A DNA stretch of 64,000 nucleotides from Clostridium sp. Marseille-Q2269 (GCF_943736985.1 NZ_CALSFS010000002.1:124001-188000), one strand, 5' to 3'. Counted from the first letter of the stretch, positions 35,179 to 45,960 are shown. The notes: generated from the sequence alone by a model not told the origin. A program made the numbers and translations.

Positions 35179-36933
35179 TTAAATTAATCCATATTGGTTT
35201 AATTTGTAATATAAAGTACTTCTTTTTATATTAAGTATTTCTGCTGCTTTCTTTTTATTACCTTTACACATTTCCATTACTTCTTTTATAATCTTTTTTT
35301 CTGTGTTTTTAACTACTTCATTTAAATCATATCTATGGTGAGATTCCCCTTGAATTTCCTCTACATCCTGTATTATATGATTAGGTACAGACGACATTGT
35401 TACTTCTCCATTAGTAGACAAAACAACCATTCTCTCTACTACATTTTTTAATTGTCTTATATTTCCTTCCCATTTATAGGAACACAAAATATCATATACT
35501 TCTTTTTCTATAGTATTTATCTTTATGCCTTCTTTTTCTGAGATTTGATTTATAAATAAATCTATAAAATCTTTAATATCATCTCTTCTTTCTCTTAAAG
35601 GAGGTAGTTCTATATGAACTACTGCAAATCTATAAAATAAATCTTCTCTAAAAGTATTTTCCTTTATCATAGATTTTAAATTTCTATTAGTGGCCGCCAA
35701 AATTCTACAGTTAACTTTTGTACCTTTCTGACTTCCTATTCTATAAACTACACCATCTTGCAGCACTCTTAACAGTTTGGCCTGCATACTAAGGGGCATG
35801 TCTCCTATTTCATCTAGAAACAAAGTCCCATTGTTAGCAAATTCAAACTTTCCTATTTTACCTTCTTTTAGGGAGCCTGTAAAAGTTCCTCCTACATATC
35901 CAAATAGTTCACTTTCAAAAAGATTTTCAGGTATAGCACTACAATTTATGGCTACAAAATTTCCAGTTCTACCACTAGCTTTATGTATAGCCTTAGCAAA
36001 AACTTCTTTACCTGTTCCACTTTCTCCTGTAATAAGAACACTAGCAGAACTAGGGGCTACTTTTTTAGCTATAGCAATGTTATCTATTATCTTTTGACTT
36101 TTACCTATAATAGAAGAAAAACTATAATTGGAAGCTAGTTCTTTTTTATAAGCACTTTCAAAAAATTCTACCTTTTTCTTCTCCTGCATTAGTTCTTTAG
36201 ATAATGATATTACTTCTGTTATGTCTCTATCCGTAGAAGCTACTGCAATCAATTTATTTTTACTATTAAATATAGGAACAGCACTTAATATAACTGTTTT
36301 CCCTGGATAAGGTTCATTATTTACATTAGTTATTTTTCTAGGGTTCTTTAAAACCTTTAATATAGAAGCATTGGGGAAAAATGAGCCTAAATATTTTCCT
36401 ATTATCTCTTGCCTTTTTACTCCGTATAGATCTTCTGAACTTTTATTCCAATATATTACCACACCTTTGTTATTTGTTATACAAACTGCTTCATGCATAT
36501 TCTCCAAAATTCTATCTTGGAGAGTATATAATTCTTCTATATTTGTATACAACTCGTTATTCAAATTATCCAAACGAACTATTCCTATTACTTTTTTATT
36601 ATTTACTATTGGCAATCTTTCTATCTTATTTTTAACCATAGTATTTCTTGCAGAAATAATTGATTTTTCTTCAGAAATAGTTATTACTTCTTTATTTATA
36701 TAGTTTTCCAAATTGTCGTTGAAATTTTTACTATTATTTTGTAATTTATATAAATCCTTTTTAGTAAATATTCCTATAATATTGTCTTCTCCATCTACTA
36801 TCAAAACCTCATCTTTATATAGTTTAGACATCTTATTAAAAGCAGATGATATTGTTTCATGTTTAAGTACTTTTATAAAATCTGTCTCCATTACATTTTT
36901 TACGGTGTAAATTAATTCTATAGAACTATTCAT
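35179..36933 (-). CDS. prdR: Sigma-54-dependent activator with CBS and PAS domains, PrdR-like
   Basis: A 584-aa activator: a CBS pair (about residues 8-125; MxxDF...VLIVDGEDNIIGIFTKKDL and RLPIVNNKKVIGIVRLD), a PAS domain (about 145-250), an AAA+ domain with Walker A GESGTGKE and Walker B FLDEIGDM, and a C-terminal Fis-type helix-turn-helix (KKKAAEILNIKRSTLYYKL). The sigma-54 contact loop reads GTFTGS where the consensus is GAFTGA. PrdR of C. difficile activates prd genes in response to proline and has this general plan; the assignment rests on island position and the two sigma-54 promoters. Start ATG 36933 has GGAGG upstream. The adenosyl or nucleotide-type ligand of CBS domains suggests energy or cofactor sensing. 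Confidence 0.85.
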   Translation of the reverse strand: MNSSIELIYTVKNVMETDFIKVLKHETISSAFNKMSKLYKDEVLIVDGEDNIIGIFTKKDLYKLQNNSKNFNDNLENYINKEVITISEEKSIISARNTMVKNKIERLPIVNNKKVIGIVRLDNLNNELYTNIEELYTLQDRILENMHEAVCITNNKGVVIYWNKSSEDLYGVKRQEIIGKYLGSFFPNASILKVLKNPRKITNVNNEPYPGKTVILSAVPIFNSKNKLIAVASTDRDITEVISLSKELMQEKKKVEFFESAYKKELASNYSFSSIIGKSQKIIDNIAIAKKVAPSSASVLITGESGTGKEVFAKAIHKASGRTGNFVAINCSAIPENLFESELFGYVGGTFTGSLKEGKIGKFEFANNGTLFLDEIGDMPLSMQAKLLRVLQDGVVYRIGSQKGTKVNCRILAATNRNLKSMIKENTFREDLFYRFAVVHIELPPLRERRDDIKDFIDLFINQISEKEGIKINTIEKEVYDILCSYKWEGNIRQLKNVVERMVVLSTNGEVTMSSVPNHIIQDVEEIQGESHHRYDLNEVVKNTEKKIIKEVMEMCKGNKKKAAEILNIKRSTLYYKLNQYGLI

Positions 36934-37243
36934 CTTATATTCCTCCAATGTACCACGATTATAATATAGATTTCTGCATAGCAAGCTGCGTTTATGGTAT
37001 CATATAGTATATATATATTTTAACATAATTAATGTACATTTAATCATTATAAAATTATTTGATTAACGTTTACCTATAAATTGTTACTATAACTTACCCA
37101 CTTCTATATTGTAATAATTTTTTAATATATAGAAGCTGTATTGCATATAAAATACTTTACATGTAATAAGAAATAAGACCAAATTTTAATATATATTTAA
37201 ATTAAACAATATCTAAATTTTGCTTTGAAAAGGATTGATTTTA
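36934..37243. other. Divergent intergenic region prdR / tmcAL
   Basis: A 310-bp AT-rich region. On the minus strand a TATAAT lies about 25 bases before prdR, with only a poorly spaced TTGCTA as -35. Nothing else is recognisable. Confidence 0.4.
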
Positions 37244-38476
37244 ATGAACATATCTTCAATTATTGTAGAATATAACCCTATGCACAAGGGACACATATAT
37301 CATATAGAAAAAACAAAAGAATTAACAGGATGTGATGCTTTAATTTGTATAATGAGTGGTAATTTTGTGCAAAGAGGTTTCCCTTCTATATTAGATAAAT
37401 GGACAAAGGCTAATATAGCCATATCTAATGGAGTAGATCTGGTACTAGAACTACCTGCATTATATAGTCTTTCATCTGCAGAATTTTTTTCTTTTGGAGC
37501 TATAAGTATTTTAAATAATTTAAACATAGTAAACAATATTTGTTTTGGAAGCGAAATAGGGAGTATTGAAAATCTACAATCTATAGCTAATATACTTTTA
37601 TATGAACCTTTTGAATATAAAATTCTTCTGAAAAAATTCCTAAATAATGGTGTTTCTTTTGCCAAGGCCAGGAATTTAGCTTTAGTTGAATTAAATAAGA
37701 ATAATAAAATTATAAATGAGGATATAAATAAAATACTTTCTTTGTCTAACAATATTCTAGGAATAGAGTATTTAAAATCTTTGCTATTAGTAAACAGTTC
37801 TATAAAACCTTTTACTATAACAAGACAAGGAGCTAATTATAAAGACGAAAATTTACATAACCAATATTCTAGTGCATCATCTATAAGAAAATATTTAAAA
37901 GAAAATGAAAATATAGATATTTTGAAAACTTTTTTACCTGAAATGACATTCTTAGAACTAAAAAACTTAGTGGATAGCGGATATGATTTTTCAATGGAAG
38001 ATTCTATGATTAATTATATAAGATATAAGTATACGTGTGGTTATAGAAACATCCATAATCTTATTGATGTTTCAGAAGGATTGGATAATAGAATATATAA
38101 ATCCTTAGAGAACAATTCTTCTTATCATAATTTAATTGGTAAAATAAAAAGCAAACGTTATGCCTATAGTCGTATAGGGAGAATTTTGTGTCAATATTTT
38201 ATAGGTTTTGAAAATTACGACTTAAATACATTACTTAAAAGTACTCCTAGCTATATAAGAGTATTAGCCTCCAATGAAACTGGATTAAAAGTACTTAAAG
38301 AAATAAAAAAACATTCCTCAACTGATATATATACAAAGATACCTAAGTATACTAATGATCTTTTAGCACTAGACATTAAATCTACTAATGCTTATTCTAT
38401 ATTAAATAATAATATAAAATTTAATGAAGATTATTTTAGAACTCCCACTATAATTAAAAATAAATTAATAATGTAA
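37244..38476 (+). CDS. tmcAL: tRNA(Met) cytidine acetate ligase
   Basis: TmcAL (YlbM) acetylates the wobble cytidine of elongator tRNA-Met using acetate and ATP. The N-terminal nucleotidyltransferase motif [20 protein letters not shown] (H-x-G-H) is clear, followed by [11 protein letters not shown] and [20 protein letters not shown]. The length is 410 aa. The start is ATG 37244 after AAAAGG; the TTG three codons earlier is less likely. ylbJ follows by 55 bases. Acetate as substrate fits the acetate-forming metabolism of this cell. Confidence 0.92.
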   Translation: MNISSIIVEYNPMHKGHIYHIEKTKELTGCDALICIMSGNFVQRGFPSILDKWTKANIAISNGVDLVLELPALYSLSSAEFFSFGAISILNNLNIVNNICFGSEIGSIENLQSIANILLYEPFEYKILLKKFLNNGVSFAKARNLALVELNKNNKIINEDINKILSLSNNILGIEYLKSLLLVNSSIKPFTITRQGANYKDENLHNQYSSASSIRKYLKENENIDILKTFLPEMTFLELKNLVDSGYDFSMEDSMINYIRYKYTCGYRNIHNLIDVSEGLDNRIYKSLENNSSYHNLIGKIKSKRYAYSRIGRILCQYFIGFENYDLNTLLKSTPSYIRVLASNETGLKVLKEIKKHSSTDIYTKIPKYTNDLLALDIKSTNAYSILNNNIKFNEDYFRTPTIIKNKLIM

Positions 38477-38530
38477 TATTATTAAAATTTAAAAATATAA
38501 TTATAATAAATCAATTATAGGAGCTATATA

Positions 38531-39697
38531 GTGACTCTAATATTTTATATAATCTTATTTTTATTATTTATTTTATTATTTAAAGTTTTTAAAAGTGAAA
38601 ATGTAATAATAACCTTTTTATGTTCTATTTTATTAATATATATTATAATAGCACCTAAGTTCTGTATAGAAGCTACTTTATCTGGTGCTAAGTTATTTTT
38701 TTACAAGGTTTTTCCTTCTTTATTTCCTTTTTTAATACTTACAAATATAATAATAAACTATGGTGGAGTACATATCTATTCTAAAATATTTGGTAAGCCC
38801 CTATGTGCTCCTCTAAGATTAAAGAAAGAATGTAGTTTTCCATTAATAATAAGTGCTCTTTGCGGTTATCCCTTAGGAGCTAAATACTCCTGCGATCTTC
38901 ACCAAAATGGAGATATCGATTTTCCTACTTTAGAAAGACTTATAAATATAGCTTCCAATGCTGGTCCTCTATTTATCATTGGATCCATAGGTACTTCTAT
39001 GTTGGGCAATCCTTATGCTGGGTATATACTACTTTTATCAAACTATATTTCTTGTATTATAATAGGTCTTATTTTACCTAATAAAAATTCTAAAATGTAC
39101 AGAGATTATAAAATGAATACTAAAATACCCAATAGAAACATAGGTGAGTCCTTAAAAAATGGAATTGAAAATGCTATAAAAACCTGTGTAGGAATAGCAG
39201 GCTTTGTAATACTGTTCTCTTTATTACTGAGTATAATAAAAAATAATTTTCTTTTTAACTCTCTATTGAACAATCTATGCTTATTTTTTAACATAGATAA
39301 AAACCTAATAGAGGGATTCCTATTAGGTTTAGTAGAGATGACCAACGGATGTTATTTAATTTCCACAAGTTCTATTGATATATCAAAAAAACTAATATTA
39401 ATAAGCTTTTTATTAGCTTTTAGTGGATTTTCTATAATATCTCAAGTTTATTCTTTCACTTATAAACAAGGAATAAATATTAAAAGATATGTAAAGATAA
39501 AATTTATACAAGGAATCATAGCTTCTTTATCTTGCACTATTTTATACAAAATACCTATATTTTCTATATACTTAGATGCTTTTACAGACAAAAATACTTA
39601 TTTTATTTTAAGTAATCATTTATTATTTATACTTATTTTGGTATTTTTAACTATGCCATTAATCATATACTATATAAAATTTTCAAATAAGAATTAA
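38531..39697 (+). CDS. ylbJ: Sporulation integral membrane protein YlbJ
   Basis: A 388-aa protein with about nine hydrophobic helices and the nucleoside-recognition-like (Gate) pattern: CIEATLSGAKLFFYKVFPSLFPFL near residue 45 and PLIISALCGYPLGAKYSCDL near 110. YlbJ is needed for spore cortex formation in Bacillus. The start is a GTG at 38531 with GGAG nine bases upstream. Its stop codon touches the stop of the convergent coiled-coil gene (39697/39698). Confidence 0.88.
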   Translation: MTLIFYIILFLLFILLFKVFKSENVIITFLCSILLIYIIIAPKFCIEATLSGAKLFFYKVFPSLFPFLILTNIIINYGGVHIYSKIFGKPLCAPLRLKKECSFPLIISALCGYPLGAKYSCDLHQNGDIDFPTLERLINIASNAGPLFIIGSIGTSMLGNPYAGYILLLSNYISCIIIGLILPNKNSKMYRDYKMNTKIPNRNIGESLKNGIENAIKTCVGIAGFVILFSLLLSIIKNNFLFNSLLNNLCLFFNIDKNLIEGFLLGLVEMTNGCYLISTSSIDISKKLILISFLLAFSGFSIISQVYSFTYKQGINIKRYVKIKFIQGIIASLSCTILYKIPIFSIYLDAFTDKNTYFILSNHLLFILILVFLTMPLIIYYIKFSNKN

Positions 39698-40222
39698 TTA
39701 TTTCATATTTCTTAATTCCTTTATATTTTCTCTTATAGTATCTGTTCTTAATTTCACACTGTCTTGTAAAGAAGCCGTAAAGGCTTCTGAATTTCTTGTT
39801 AATAGATTTATCATTTGTTGAGACTTTTCTTCTATTTCCTTATCTAAATCTGTTAATAATTCATCGGCATAGTCTCTTGCCCCAACTCTTATACATTTAG
39901 ATTCATTTTCAGCATTCTTTATTATTGCTTCCGCCTCAATAGTTGCTTGTTTTGTTATACTGTGATTCTCTATTTGCTTTTTAAACATTATAAGATTTTC
40001 TCTTTTAATATTTTCCGCCTCTTCCATAGCCTCATCTAATATTCTTTCTTTCTCTTCACATATCCATTGAGCTTTTTTAAATTCATCTGGAAGACAATTT
40101 ATTATCTTATCTATTATCTCTAAAGATTCTTTTTTATTTATAGCAACCTTTCCTGTTAAAGGAATACTTGAACCTGATTCTATTGTTTCTTCTAGATATG
40201 CTAAAAGCTTCATAACATCCAT
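39698..40222 (-). CDS. Coiled-coil protein of unknown function
   Basis: A 174-aa mostly helical protein. Residues 60-125 (KAQWICEEKERILDEAMEEAEN and on) are rich in Glu, Lys and Ala with heptad character, similar in style to ATP synthase b/E subunits, which is why such proteins are often named ATPase; no ATP-binding motif is present. It follows coaD by 12 bases with AGGAGGG before ATG 40222. Clostridium genomes often keep this gene next to coaD. I cannot assign a function. Confidence 0.75.
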   Translation of the reverse strand: MDVMKLLAYLEETIESGSSIPLTGKVAINKKESLEIIDKIINCLPDEFKKAQWICEEKERILDEAMEEAENIKRENLIMFKKQIENHSITKQATIEAEAIIKNAENESKCIRVGARDYADELLTDLDKEIEEKSQQMINLLTRNSEAFTASLQDSVKLRTDTIRENIKELRNMK

Positions 40223-40234
40223 TAAGTAACCCTC

Positions 40235-40729
40235 CTAAATACATTCCCTTTTCTGATTTATCCTTTTTTTAATATCTGGTATTATTTCATCTGGTACCAA
40301 ATCCTTTATACATCCACCAAACATAGCTACCTGTTTTACTGATGAGGAGCTTAAATAAGAATATTTTGCATTAGTCATCATAAATACAGTTTCTATATCA
40401 GGGTCCAACTTATTGTTCATAAGTGCCATCTTAAATTCATACTCAAAATCTGACATGGTTCTAAGGCCCTTAATTATAACTTTAGATTTTTTTTCTTTCA
40501 TAAAATCTATCAAAAGTCCACTAAAGCACTGCACTTCCACATTACTATGATTTTTAGTAACCCTTTTTATCATTTCTACTCTTTCTTCTACTGAAAAAAG
40601 GCCATTCTTATCTGGGTTTACAAGTACCGCTACTATTAATTTATCACAAACGTTAGACGCTCTTTTAATTATATCTAAATGACCCTTAGTTATTGGATCA
40701 AAACTTCCTGGGTACACTGCAGTTTTCAT
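40235..40729 (-). CDS. coaD: Phosphopantetheine adenylyltransferase
   Basis: CoaD makes dephospho-CoA from 4'-phosphopantetheine and ATP. The 164-aa protein begins [19 protein letters not shown] with the T-x-G-H nucleotidyltransferase motif; the ADLR/YEF region ([19 protein letters not shown]) and [16 protein letters not shown] follow. Start ATG 40729 has AAGGAGG upstream. The stop of rsmD lies 2 bases before it, so the pair is translationally coupled. Confidence 0.97.
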   Translation of the reverse strand: MKTAVYPGSFDPITKGHLDIIKRASNVCDKLIVAVLVNPDKNGLFSVEERVEMIKRVTKNHSNVEVQCFSGLLIDFMKEKKSKVIIKGLRTMSDFEYEFKMALMNNKLDPDIETVFMMTNAKYSYLSSSSVKQVAMFGGCIKDLVPDEIIPDIKKRINQKRECI

Positions 40730-40730
40730 T

Positions 40731-41288
40731 TTAGTCCTCCTTAAATTTATAAAAACAAACGGTAGTGTTTCCATATTTTCTATGATCAACTAATTTTATT
40801 CTTTCTGTTCCTTCATATATTTCTTCAGAAGAATCTATTTTACTAACAATTACTCCATCTTCAGCTAACAAATTGTTTTTATCTATAGTTTCCATAGCTG
40901 GAGGTATCATTTCTTTTGCATAAGGGGGGTCTATAAATATTAAATCAAAGACTATAGATTTCCTAGTAAATTCTTCTAAAGCTCCATAAGCATCCATATT
41001 AAAACTCTTACATATATCTTCAAATTTTAAATTCTTAATATTTTCTCTTAGCAATGGATATGTTTCAGAGCTCTTATCTACTAAATAAGAAAGTTTTGCT
41101 CCCCTACTAGCTGCCTCCAGTCCTAAGCTACCCGTTCCTGCAAAAACATCTAAAACTCTAGCACCATACACCTTATTTTGTATTATGTTAAATATAGATT
41201 CTTTTATTCTATCCAAAGTTGGTCTTGTAACTCTACTTTGGGGTGATAATATTTTTCTGCCTCTAGCAGATCCAGATATAATTCTCAT
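40731..41288 (-). CDS. rsmD: 16S rRNA (guanine-966 N2) methyltransferase
   Basis: RsmD methylates G966 of 16S rRNA using SAM. The 185-aa protein begins [36 protein letters not shown] is the SAM-binding loop, and [10 protein letters not shown] holds the catalytic DPPY motif. The start is ATG 41288 after AAGGAGG. rsmD-coaD is a common pair in Firmicutes. Confidence 0.96.
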   Translation of the reverse strand: MRIISGSARGRKILSPQSRVTRPTLDRIKESIFNIIQNKVYGARVLDVFAGTGSLGLEAASRGAKLSYLVDKSSETYPLLRENIKNLKFEDICKSFNMDAYGALEEFTRKSIVFDLIFIDPPYAKEMIPPAMETIDKNNLLAEDGVIVSKIDSSEEIYEGTERIKLVDHRKYGNTTVCFYKFKED

Positions 41289-41537
41289 AAAAATCCTCCT
41301 TATTATTTGTTCTTTAAAATTTATTCTATGACTAACTCCCACTACTCTTATTCCATTCTATGAAAATTATTTGTATCTAATACTATTATATATCTTAATA
41401 TATTTTCTAATTATGGTATCAAAAGTATCTCTTCTACAAAAATTTCAAATGTGAACCTAAGAATCACCTAATCCTTATTATTTTAACATATAAATTATTA
41501 CGGCACAAAATTATTTACAGAAATTTACTTCTATCTA

Positions 41538-43577
41538 TTAATTAAAACATATAAACTTAGAGTTATTTTTTATTTTAGTTCTTACTTCTTCTTTTATTTT
41601 ATTATCCTCTTCGCTTTTACTATTTATTATTTTCTTACTTTCAATATTAGCCGTTTTGAGCAAATTTATATCTTCTATTACATCAGCTAGTAGTAAATTA
41701 CTAGAACCATGTTGTTTAAATCCAAACACTTCTCCTCCGCCTCTTAATTTCAAATCCTGTTCTGCCACAAAGAACCCATCATTACTACTCTTCATTATTT
41801 CCATTCTTTTTCTTATAATATCATTTTTAACCTTAGCAATTAATATGCAATAGGATTTATATTTTCCTCTACCTACTCTTCCCCTCAATTGGTGAAGTTG
41901 TGCCAATCCAAATCTTTCTGCATTTTCTATAATCATTAAAGTAGCATTAGGCACATTTACACCAACTTCTATAACAGTAGTTGACACCAGAGCTTTTATT
42001 TTTCCCTCTTTAAAATCTTTCATTATAGCATCTTTTTCTTTTCCTTTCATTTTCCCATGTAAAATAGCAATTTCAACTTCTTTAAAATAATCATTTTTTA
42101 AATCACTATATAATTTTTCCACAGAATTCAGATCTAATTCCTCATTTTCTTCTACTAGAGGGCAAACTATATAAACTTGTCTTCCATTATTTATTTCTTT
42201 TAGTGCAAAATTATATACTCTTCTCCTATAACTATCATTTACATAATATGTATCTATCTTTTGTCTTCCCGGTGGAAGCTCATCTATAATGGATAAACTA
42301 AGATCTCCATATAAACTTAAAGTAAGAGTTCTTGGTATAGGGGTTGCACTCATAACTAAAGTATCTATGCTTCTTCCTTTATTTAGCATTTTACTTCTTT
42401 GCATAACTCCAAACCTATGTTGTTCATCCGTTATTACCATACCTAAATTATAGAATTCCACATCATCTTCAATTAAAGCATGAGTTCCTATTATTAAATC
42501 TATTTCTCCATTTTTAAGTTTTTCTTTTATATCCTTTTTTAAAGATGACTTTACGCTTCCCACTAACAGCTCTATATTTAAATCAAATTCTTTAAATAGT
42601 TTTAAAGCTTCATCATAATGTTGTACTGCCAATATTTCTGTAGGTGCTAACATCACTCCCTGATATCCGTTTTTTATTATATTAAAAAGAGAGAGTAAAG
42701 CTATAATAGTTTTACCGCTACCTACATCCCCTTGAAGTAATCTGTTCATTGGCTTTTCCTTTTGTTGATCTTCAAGTATTTCACTTAGAACTTTATTTTG
42801 TGCATTGGTAAGTTCAAAAGGTATTTTCTCTATAATGTTATTTATATCTTTAGAAATTTGAAAAGGTATACCTTGTGTATTACTTTCTAAATAATCTTTT
42901 AAAGATGCTATTTTTAAACAATATGCCAAAAGCTCTTGAAATTTCAATCTTCTTATTGCTTCTTGCAATAATTTATTATTTTTCGGATTATGTATAGTTC
43001 TTATAGACTCATCTAATGATAAAAATTTATATTTCTTTATCAGCCATGTTGGTAGATTCTCACCTATAACAATATTTCCCAAAATATTTCCTATGAGCTT
43101 TCCCAATAAATTGTTTTTCAAATCTCCTTTTAAAGGATATCTAGGTATTATCTTAGTTTCCTCTATTTTTTCTGCATATTGTTTCTTTAATATTTCAGCA
43201 TTATTTATAGTCAACATACCTCTATATTCTTTTAAACTTCCCTGTAATACATATTTTTCTCCTACTCTAAAGTAATTTTTAATATAAGGTTGGTTAAACC
43301 AATTACCAATTATATCTTTTTCTCCATCATTAAATATAATTTTAGTTAAAATTTTACCAGTTTTTGTTCTTACATCTCTTTTTATATTTTCTACTTGCAC
43401 TTTAATTATAATTTTTTTACTTACAAGCTTATCTTTACTATAATTATCTACATACTCATAATCTCTTGGAAAATATAAAAGTAAATCCATTATATTAAAT
43501 ATCATGCATTTTTCTAGTTGTTGTTTGGTTTTAGGCCCCACTCCTTTTAAAGTACTTATAGAACTATATACATTCAT
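41538..43577 (-). CDS. recG: ATP-dependent DNA helicase RecG
   Basis: RecG reverses stalled replication forks and branch-migrates recombination junctions. It is 679 aa. The N-terminal OB/wedge domain includes TLKGVGPKTKQQLEK. Helicase motifs follow in order: Walker A GDVGSGKT, motif II DEQHRFGVMQRSK, motif III MSATPIPRT, and the C-terminal half with QLRGRVGRGKYKSYC. It is followed by rsmD after 249 bases. GGAGG precedes ATG 43577. Confidence 0.97.
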   Translation of the reverse strand: MNVYSSISTLKGVGPKTKQQLEKCMIFNIMDLLLYFPRDYEYVDNYSKDKLVSKKIIIKVQVENIKRDVRTKTGKILTKIIFNDGEKDIIGNWFNQPYIKNYFRVGEKYVLQGSLKEYRGMLTINNAEILKKQYAEKIEETKIIPRYPLKGDLKNNLLGKLIGNILGNIVIGENLPTWLIKKYKFLSLDESIRTIHNPKNNKLLQEAIRRLKFQELLAYCLKIASLKDYLESNTQGIPFQISKDINNIIEKIPFELTNAQNKVLSEILEDQQKEKPMNRLLQGDVGSGKTIIALLSLFNIIKNGYQGVMLAPTEILAVQHYDEALKLFKEFDLNIELLVGSVKSSLKKDIKEKLKNGEIDLIIGTHALIEDDVEFYNLGMVITDEQHRFGVMQRSKMLNKGRSIDTLVMSATPIPRTLTLSLYGDLSLSIIDELPPGRQKIDTYYVNDSYRRRVYNFALKEINNGRQVYIVCPLVEENEELDLNSVEKLYSDLKNDYFKEVEIAILHGKMKGKEKDAIMKDFKEGKIKALVSTTVIEVGVNVPNATLMIIENAERFGLAQLHQLRGRVGRGKYKSYCILIAKVKNDIIRKRMEIMKSSNDGFFVAEQDLKLRGGGEVFGFKQHGSSNLLLADVIEDINLLKTANIESKKIINSKSEEDNKIKEEVRTKIKNNSKFICFN

Positions 43578-43766
43578 AAATTTCCTCCTATATAAGGTTT
43601 TTGTATAGAATTTAATAAACTATTGTTATGTCTTTACAAAGCATAATTATATATTCATTCTAAAAACCTTTAAACTAATTTAAGAATCTATTTATAAAAT
43701 TAATACTGTATTATTCAATTATAGTATCTATATAAAAATATAACTTACTATAAATTTTAATACAAT

Positions 43767-43790
43767 AAAAAAAGCCCTTAGGCTTTTTTT
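43767..43790 (-). terminator. Terminator overlapping the fakA stop codon
   Basis: AAAAAAAGCC-CTTA-GGCTTTTTTT: short GC core with A and T runs, overlapping the last codons of fakA. Confidence 0.8.
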
Positions 43791-45414
43791 ATTCTACAGA
43801 CATTATAAAATAGTATAATGGTTGTTTTCCATTATAGCATTGAATGTCTAAATCTCCATATTTAGCTTCTAATTCTTCTATAAATTCTTCTACTTTTTGT
43901 TCATCACAATCTTTTCCATAAAATATACTGATAAGTTCACTGTCTTCATCTATCATATTTTCTAGGATAGCTTTTGAAACTTCAAAAATATCTTTTCCTA
44001 CTTCAGATATTTTCCCCTCTATTAAGCCCAGTATATCATTTTCTTTAATTATCTTTCCGTCCATTTCTGTATCTCTAACTGCATAAGTTATAGAGCCTGT
44101 ATTTACTAACCCTATAGCTTGTTTCATTTTATCTTCATTAGCCTTTACTTCTGCCTCTGAATTAAACATAGTTATGCTTGTTATTCCTTGTGGTATAGTT
44201 TTAGTAGGTATAACTATTACATTCTTTTCTGATAATTCTGAAGCTTGTGTAGCAGCCATAATTATATTTTTATTATTTGGAAGTATAAATATATTATCTG
44301 CATTTATTTTATTTATGGCTTTAACTATATCCTCTGTGCTTGGGTTCATAGTTTGACCGCCTTCTATAACTTCATCTACACCTAGATCTTTAAATATTTC
44401 TGTTATTCCTTCTCCTAATGCTACAGAGATAAATCCATATTTTTTAGCCTGAACTTTTTCTTTTTTATCTTTATTTTCTTCACCACTCATATCTATTATA
44501 TGTTGATGTTGTTCTCTCATATTATCTATTTTTATTTTTGAAAGTGGTCCAATTTTTATAGCTCTAGAAAGTATGTCTCCAGGATCATTTGTATGAATAT
44601 GAACTTTTACTAAACCATCTGCTGCCACTACTATCATAGAATCTCCTAAAGGTTCTAATTGTGCTTTAAAATTATCCACATCTACATTATCTGCTATAAC
44701 AAAAAATTCTGTACAATATCCGAATTCTATATTTTCTTCATAGTGGTGAACTTTAGTACCTGTATTAGATTCTTTATTTTCTCCACCTATTTCTACTTCT
44801 AGATCTTTGTCTAATGCCTCTAACATTCCCTGCAATATTATCAATAACCCTTTACCACCCGCATCTACTACTTTTGCCTTTTTTAATACAGGAAGCATAT
44901 CTGGTGTCTTATTTAACACTATTTCACTATGTTCACACACTTCTTTAAGCAAGGAAGTTACATCTTCTGCATTACTTTTTATAGAACTTTCTCCCGCAGC
45001 TCTTATAATTGTTAGTATAGTTCCCTCTGTAGGTCTCATTACAGCTTTATATGCAGATTTTGATCCCTCTAACAATGCATTTGCAAACTCCTTTGCGTCC
45101 ACTTCATTCTTATCTTCTAAACCTTTAGCTATTCCTCTAAATATTTGAGATAATATAACTCCGGAGTTACCTCTAGCTCCCATAAGAGCTCCTTTAGCCA
45201 CTTTTTTAGCTATTTCTCCTATTGGCTGGTTCTTTAGTCCTTCTATTTCTTTTACAGCAGATCTAAATGTCATAGACATATTTGTTCCTGTATCACCATC
45301 TGGCACTGGAAAAACATTTAGAGAATTCACAAATTCTTTTTTTTCCTCTAATTTATTACTTCCATTTATTACCATGTTATAAAAATCTGCGCCTTTTATT
45401 CTTATATGTTCCAT
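43789..45414 (-). CDS. fakA: Fatty acid kinase subunit FakA (DAK2/YloV)
   Basis: FakA phosphorylates fatty acids held by a FakB (DegV) protein, feeding PlsX/PlsY phospholipid synthesis. The 541-aa protein has the DAK2 phosphate site NVFPVPDGDTGTNMSMT near residue 33 and GALMGARGNSGVILSQ near 93, then a middle domain with the EYCTEF-like GYCTEFFVI stretch and a C-terminal DegV-like domain. It follows yloU by 14 bases, the common yloU-yloV pair. Confidence 0.93.
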   Translation of the reverse strand: MEHIRIKGADFYNMVINGSNKLEEKKEFVNSLNVFPVPDGDTGTNMSMTFRSAVKEIEGLKNQPIGEIAKKVAKGALMGARGNSGVILSQIFRGIAKGLEDKNEVDAKEFANALLEGSKSAYKAVMRPTEGTILTIIRAAGESSIKSNAEDVTSLLKEVCEHSEIVLNKTPDMLPVLKKAKVVDAGGKGLLIILQGMLEALDKDLEVEIGGENKESNTGTKVHHYEENIEFGYCTEFFVIADNVDVDNFKAQLEPLGDSMIVVAADGLVKVHIHTNDPGDILSRAIKIGPLSKIKIDNMREQHQHIIDMSGEENKDKKEKVQAKKYGFISVALGEGITEIFKDLGVDEVIEGGQTMNPSTEDIVKAINKINADNIFILPNNKNIIMAATQASELSEKNVIVIPTKTIPQGITSITMFNSEAEVKANEDKMKQAIGLVNTGSITYAVRDTEMDGKIIKENDILGLIEGKISEVGKDIFEVSKAILENMIDEDSELISIFYGKDCDEQKVEEFIEELEAKYGDLDIQCYNGKQPLYYFIMSVE

Positions 45415-45428
45415 TTATGACTTACCTC

Positions 45429-45779
45429 CTAAACTCTAACACCCTGAACATTCACAGTAATACTGGAAACTTTAAGTCCTGTATAGTTTTCTATATTATA
45501 TCTTATCTTTTGTATAATATTATTAGCTATTACAGATATTTTAGTTCCGTATTCGACTATTATATATAATTCTATATTTAATTTACCTTCAACAGCACGA
45601 ATTTTAACACCTTTATTGAAGCTTTCTCCTTTGATCAGTTCCCAAAGACCATCTGTTGCATTCTTAGATGCCATTCCAACTACTCCGTAACATTCCATTG
45701 TAGATACACCCACAATATTAGCAACTACGTCTTCAGCATAATCTATATGTCCATATTCATTAGTTAACTTTCCTATCAT
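45429..45779 (-). CDS. yloU: Asp23/Gls24 family envelope stress protein YloU
   Basis: A 116-aa member of the Asp23/Gls24 family: VVANIVGVSTMECYGVVGM at the N-terminus and YGTKISVIANNIIQKIRYNIE in the second half. These proteins are small, soluble and linked to the membrane and stress response. It starts a fakA operon, divergent from rpmB, as in Bacillus. GGAGG lies before ATG 45779. Confidence 0.92.
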   Translation of the reverse strand: MIGKLTNEYGHIDYAEDVVANIVGVSTMECYGVVGMASKNATDGLWELIKGESFNKGVKIRAVEGKLNIELYIIVEYGTKISVIANNIIQKIRYNIENYTGLKVSSITVNVQGVRV

Positions 45780-45892
45780 GAAAGAAACCTCCTTCTATCA
45801 TATCATATAGTTTATTTTATATTAAATGAGGGATTTATTCAAGGAAATATATTATTATTAATGTTTTTTTTGCTATATTCTAAAGGATTTAC

Positions 45893-45921
45893 TTGCACAT
45901 AGCACATATTCTGTGTTAAAA
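45893..45921 (+). promoter_or_regulatory. Candidate sigma-A promoter of rpmB
   Basis: TTGCAC and TTAAAA separated by 17 bases, with TGTG before the -10. About 58 bases upstream of rpmB. Confidence 0.45.
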
Positions 45922-45934
45922 TTATTAATGTTTG

Positions 45935-45960
45935 AATTGCGAAGTATAAACTTCACAATT
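45935..45960 (+). promoter_or_regulatory. Leader hairpin of rpmB
   Basis: AATTG-C-GAAGT and ACTTC-A-CAATT pair (10 bp with one mismatch, 4-base loop) in the leader, ending six bases before the ribosome-binding site GGGAGG. It could be a control site for L28 synthesis. Confidence 0.35.
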
